DNA of 64,000 bases from the NCBI RefSeq assembly GCF_900116535.1, contig NZ_FPAU01000001.1, forward strand, positions 1,165,218-1,229,217, read 5' to 3'. The position numbers and the translations under genes were made by a program. This document shows positions 61,856 to 64,000 of this stretch, in pieces (the stretch's first letter is position 1; each line of letters starts with the position of its first letter). The DNA comes from Kosakonia arachidis. Lineage in GTDB: Bacteria; Pseudomonadota; Gammaproteobacteria; Enterobacterales; Enterobacteriaceae. The notes below the pieces were generated by a model. It was not told where the DNA came from. It ran no database searches and was given only the letters and a program-made list of their open reading frames with translations.

Positions 61856-61959
61856 TCTGATATCCTCGAATTGGTTTCATCATTCAACCCCACTGCGGGG
61901 CCGTTGAAAGAACTATATCCCTGTAAATGCGAGGTTTCCGTGAGTCATTGGTATCGGCA

Positions 61960-61973
61960 TGTAACGGAATGTA
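61960..61973. promoter_or_regulatory. RstA box upstream of asr
   Basis: TGTAACGGAATGTA is the reverse complement of TACATTCCGTTACA, one mismatch from the RstA consensus TACATNTNGTTACA. It lies 105 bases upstream of the asr start. rstA itself is at 39.7-40.4 kb in this window. Confidence 0.8.
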
Positions 61974-62019
61974 CAAACGGGATGTACCGCGCCGAAACGG
62001 AGGTTCCGGCGCGACGCCG

Positions 62020-63504
62020 TCAGAGATAACGGCGGGTCAAATGCTGGCGGAAATAATTGGCGTTTAACGCTTCTCCTGTTGCATTTTCAATAAGTTGCGA
62101 GGTGCTGAAGCGGCTGCCGTGCTGCCAGATATTCTGCCGCAGCCAGTCGAACAGGGCGCTAAAATCACCTTGTGCAATGGCCTCATCAAGTGTAGGCAGG
62201 GCCACGCGTGCCGCATGGAAGAGCTGCGCGGCGTACATCGCGCCCAGTGTGTATGAGGGAAAGTAACCAAATCCGCCATCGGTCCAGTGAATATCCTGCA
62301 TGCAGCCATTGCGGTAATTGCCTTCGGTGGAAAGCCCCAGCCAGATCTGCATTTTTTCATTCCACAGCGCTGGAATATCCTCCACTTCAATATCGCCATC
62401 GATCAACGCGCGTTCGATTTCGTAACGCAGGATCACATGTGCCGGATAACTAACTTCATCGGCATCAACGCGAATATAACCCGGTTTCACCCGCTGGTTC
62501 CAGGCAATGAAGTTGCCCTCTTCAAAGGCCGGTTGCATACCAAAGCGCTCGATAATCGCTGGTTGAAGGCGATGCAGGAACGCGTCGCTGCGCCCAAGCT
62601 GCATTTCAAAGAACAGACTTTGCGATTCATGAATCGCTGTCGATCGCGCTTGTGCGATTGGCTGGCCGGCCCAGGCACGCGGCAGGTTCTGTTCGTAGCG
62701 GGCGTGACCGGTTTCATGCACCACGCCGAACAATGCGCTCAGCAGTTCATTTTCGTCGTAGCGCGTGGTAATACGCACATCCTCCGGCACTCCGCCGCAG
62801 AAGGGATGTGCGCTGACATCAAGACGCCCGCCATTGAAATCGAAGCCCAGTACCTGCATTGCCTGTAATCCCAGTTCGCGCTGCACAGCCTGCGGAAACG
62901 GCCCCTGTGGCGCAATCAGCCTTTGCTGCGCCTGTTTCGCCACCGCGCGGTCCAGGAGATCCGGCAGCCAGCTTTTCACCTCGCCAAACAGTTCATCCAG
63001 GCGGGCGCTGGTCATGTCTGGTTCGAATTTGTCGAGCAGCGCATCATACGGTGAACAGCCTTTGACTGCCGCGCGTAAGCTGGCCTCTTCGCGGGCAAGC
63101 TTGACTACCTCTTTCAGGTTAGCGCTAAAACCCGCCCAGTCATTCGCCGGACGCTGTGTGCGCCAGGCGTGCTCGCATTTGCTGCCTGCCAGCGACTGTG
63201 CTTCGACCAGCGCTTCCGGGAGCAGCGCCGCCTGCTGGTAGTGACGCGTCATTTCGCGCAGGTTAGCCTGTTCAATCTCGTCCAGCATCTCCTGCTTTGC
63301 CGCCTCTAACCACTGCCCGACACGCTTATCCGTCAGAATCTGGTGTTGCAGTACGCTGAGTTCAGCCAGCGCTTCGCCGCGTGCGGCGCTACCGCCAGGC
63401 GGCATCATAGTGAACATGTCCCAGCTGGCGATGGCGGAGAGGTGAGAGAAGCGCGACAGGCGCTGGAAAGTGCGGGTGAGTTGCTGGTAGTTCTGCTTGT
63501 CCAT
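62020..63504 (-). CDS. M32-family carboxypeptidase
   Basis: A 494-residue zinc metallocarboxypeptidase of the M32 (thermostable carboxypeptidase 1) family. The zinc motif is HETGH in VVHETGHARYEQ (about 263-267), with a downstream Glu in IHESQSLFFE (about 293). It removes residues from peptide C-termini with broad specificity and is expected in the cytoplasm, as no signal peptide is seen. The gene is absent from this locus in K-12, where ynfM is next to asr. Confidence 0.92.
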   Translation of the reverse strand: MDKQNYQQLTRTFQRLSRFSHLSAIASWDMFTMMPPGGSAARGEALAELSVLQHQILTDKRVGQWLEAAKQEMLDEIEQANLREMTRHYQQAALLPEALVEAQSLAGSKCEHAWRTQRPANDWAGFSANLKEVVKLAREEASLRAAVKGCSPYDALLDKFEPDMTSARLDELFGEVKSWLPDLLDRAVAKQAQQRLIAPQGPFPQAVQRELGLQAMQVLGFDFNGGRLDVSAHPFCGGVPEDVRITTRYDENELLSALFGVVHETGHARYEQNLPRAWAGQPIAQARSTAIHESQSLFFEMQLGRSDAFLHRLQPAIIERFGMQPAFEEGNFIAWNQRVKPGYIRVDADEVSYPAHVILRYEIERALIDGDIEVEDIPALWNEKMQIWLGLSTEGNYRNGCMQDIHWTDGGFGYFPSYTLGAMYAAQLFHAARVALPTLDEAIAQGDFSALFDWLRQNIWQHGSRFSTSQLIENATGEALNANYFRQHLTRRYL

Positions 63505-63635
63505 AATGCCTCTGTTTTCGTTAGCGTTTTTCTGTAACTACCTTAAACAGTAGTCTGGCTTTCATTTTGCCAGTTTGTACCATAATAAGAAGTATAGGTT
63601 TTTACACTCATAGTAGAGACAGCAGAGTGACAACC
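63505..63635. other. Short gap before the small membrane ORF
   Basis: About 130 bases with no feature. It probably holds divergent promoters for the M32 peptidase and the small ORF. Confidence 0.4.
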
Positions 63636-63728
63636 ATGAATCCTTTTATTTGGATGATTCTTGCTCTGATAATACTGGATGCAGTGCGTGAACTGGTTGG
63701 CGCAAGCTCGATTTTTGGCCTCTTTTAA
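63636..63728 (+). CDS. Putative 30-residue membrane protein
   Basis: A 30-codon frame starting MNPFIWMILALIILDAV and ending in FGLF. The single hydrophobic helix covers about residues 3-15, with two acidic residues and an Arg in the middle. A GAGTGA sequence 6-11 bases before the ATG is a modest ribosome site. I do not recognise it as a named protein. It is a candidate small membrane protein rather than a certain gene. Confidence 0.45.
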   Translation: MNPFIWMILALIILDAVRELVGASSIFGLF

Positions 63729-63842
63729 CGCATATCCGCACGGAGCAAAAAAGCCCCACATACTGAACTGAAACCTCAAAAGTTGGACATCTCACTGAGT
63801 AAGGTGCAGTTCAATACGCGAGGCTCTCCCCCCGTTGTTGCA

Positions 63843-64000
63843 TTAATGCAAACGCGAGTGGAGCCTGCTGCCCACCAGAATGGCAATCAGCAGCATCAAC
63901 GCAATAAAACCGCCTACGCCATTCCAGCCATAACTGTGCCAGAAAACCCCGCCCAACGTCCCGGCCACGCTGGAGCCCAGATAATAGCTGAATAAATAGA
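63843..64000 (-). CDS. ynfM: MFS transporter YnfM, C-terminal end
   Basis: The last 51 codons of a major facilitator transporter, running off the right edge of the window. The residues YLFSYYLGSSVAGTLGG, HSYGWNGVGGFIAL and the ending RLHSRLH match E. coli YnfM closely as I recall it. In K-12 ynfM lies next to asr; here the M32 peptidase and the small ORF intervene. Only the final helix is visible. Confidence 0.9.
   Translation of the reverse strand, partial: YLFSYYLGSSVAGTLGGVFWHSYGWNGVGGFIALMLLIAILVGSRLHSRLH

Overview
This 64 kb window is chromosomal DNA from a member of the Enterobacteriaceae, related to Escherichia, Salmonella and Citrobacter but not E. coli K-12 itself. Most genes are full-length and at family length, and their order follows the 36-37 minute region of E. 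coli, here running from punR to ynfM. I cannot fix the genus. The layout differs from K-12 at many points, judged from memory of the K-12 map: lhr, ydhIJK, malIXY/hdhA/uid, folM, tqsA and abgTBAR are not at their expected places, and a uspE-fnr-ogt-mcaS-smrA block lies between pntB and mdtJ.

Region 1 (1-19.2 kb) is housekeeping and stress defence. It holds the 3' end of punR, purR with two PurR operators, cydH, ydhP, sodB, mepH, grxD, rnt, the nemR-nemA-gloA electrophile-detoxification group, ydhL, ydhF, sodC, slyA with its SlyA box, slyB with a PhoP box, anmK, mliC, pdxH, tyrS, pdxY, gstA and dtpA. Vitamin B6 genes (pdxH, pdxY) flank tyrS.

Region 2 (19.2-31.2 kb) has a small HemJ/CopD-like membrane gene behind a perfect CRP palindrome, nth with the six-gene rsx electron-transfer operon, ydgK, a cnu gene broken by one in-frame stop, a gap with three tandem inverted repeats, blr, ydgJ and add. 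Two small AriR/YmgA-type genes stand where K-12 carries malIXY and uid.

Region 3 (31.2-51.8 kb) runs ydgA, manA, fumA, fumC, tus with its Ter site, rstBA, ydgC, ydgI, ydgH, pntAB, an MscS-type channel, uspE, fnr, ogt, a homologue of the small RNA McaS, and smrA.

Region 4 (51.8-55.4 kb) is the most unusual: an AT-rich accessory segment. It encodes an orphan CheD-like putative deamidase, a ToxR-type membrane regulator overlapped by a FidL/YqeJ-like partner, and a 144-residue protein with the His-Gly and Ser-Cys signature of clan CD (caspase-like) peptidases, flanked by a perfect 20-bp inverted repeat. None is a standard core gene, and together they are the best candidate here for an undescribed system.

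Region 5 (55.4-64 kb) has an AI-2E-family transporter, mdtJI, a dual GGDEF-EAL enzyme, ydgD, ydgU, asr with an RstA box, an M32 carboxypeptidase, a 30-residue membrane ORF and the 3' end of ynfM. Product names rest on my recognition of the proteins and on visible motifs; no search was run.
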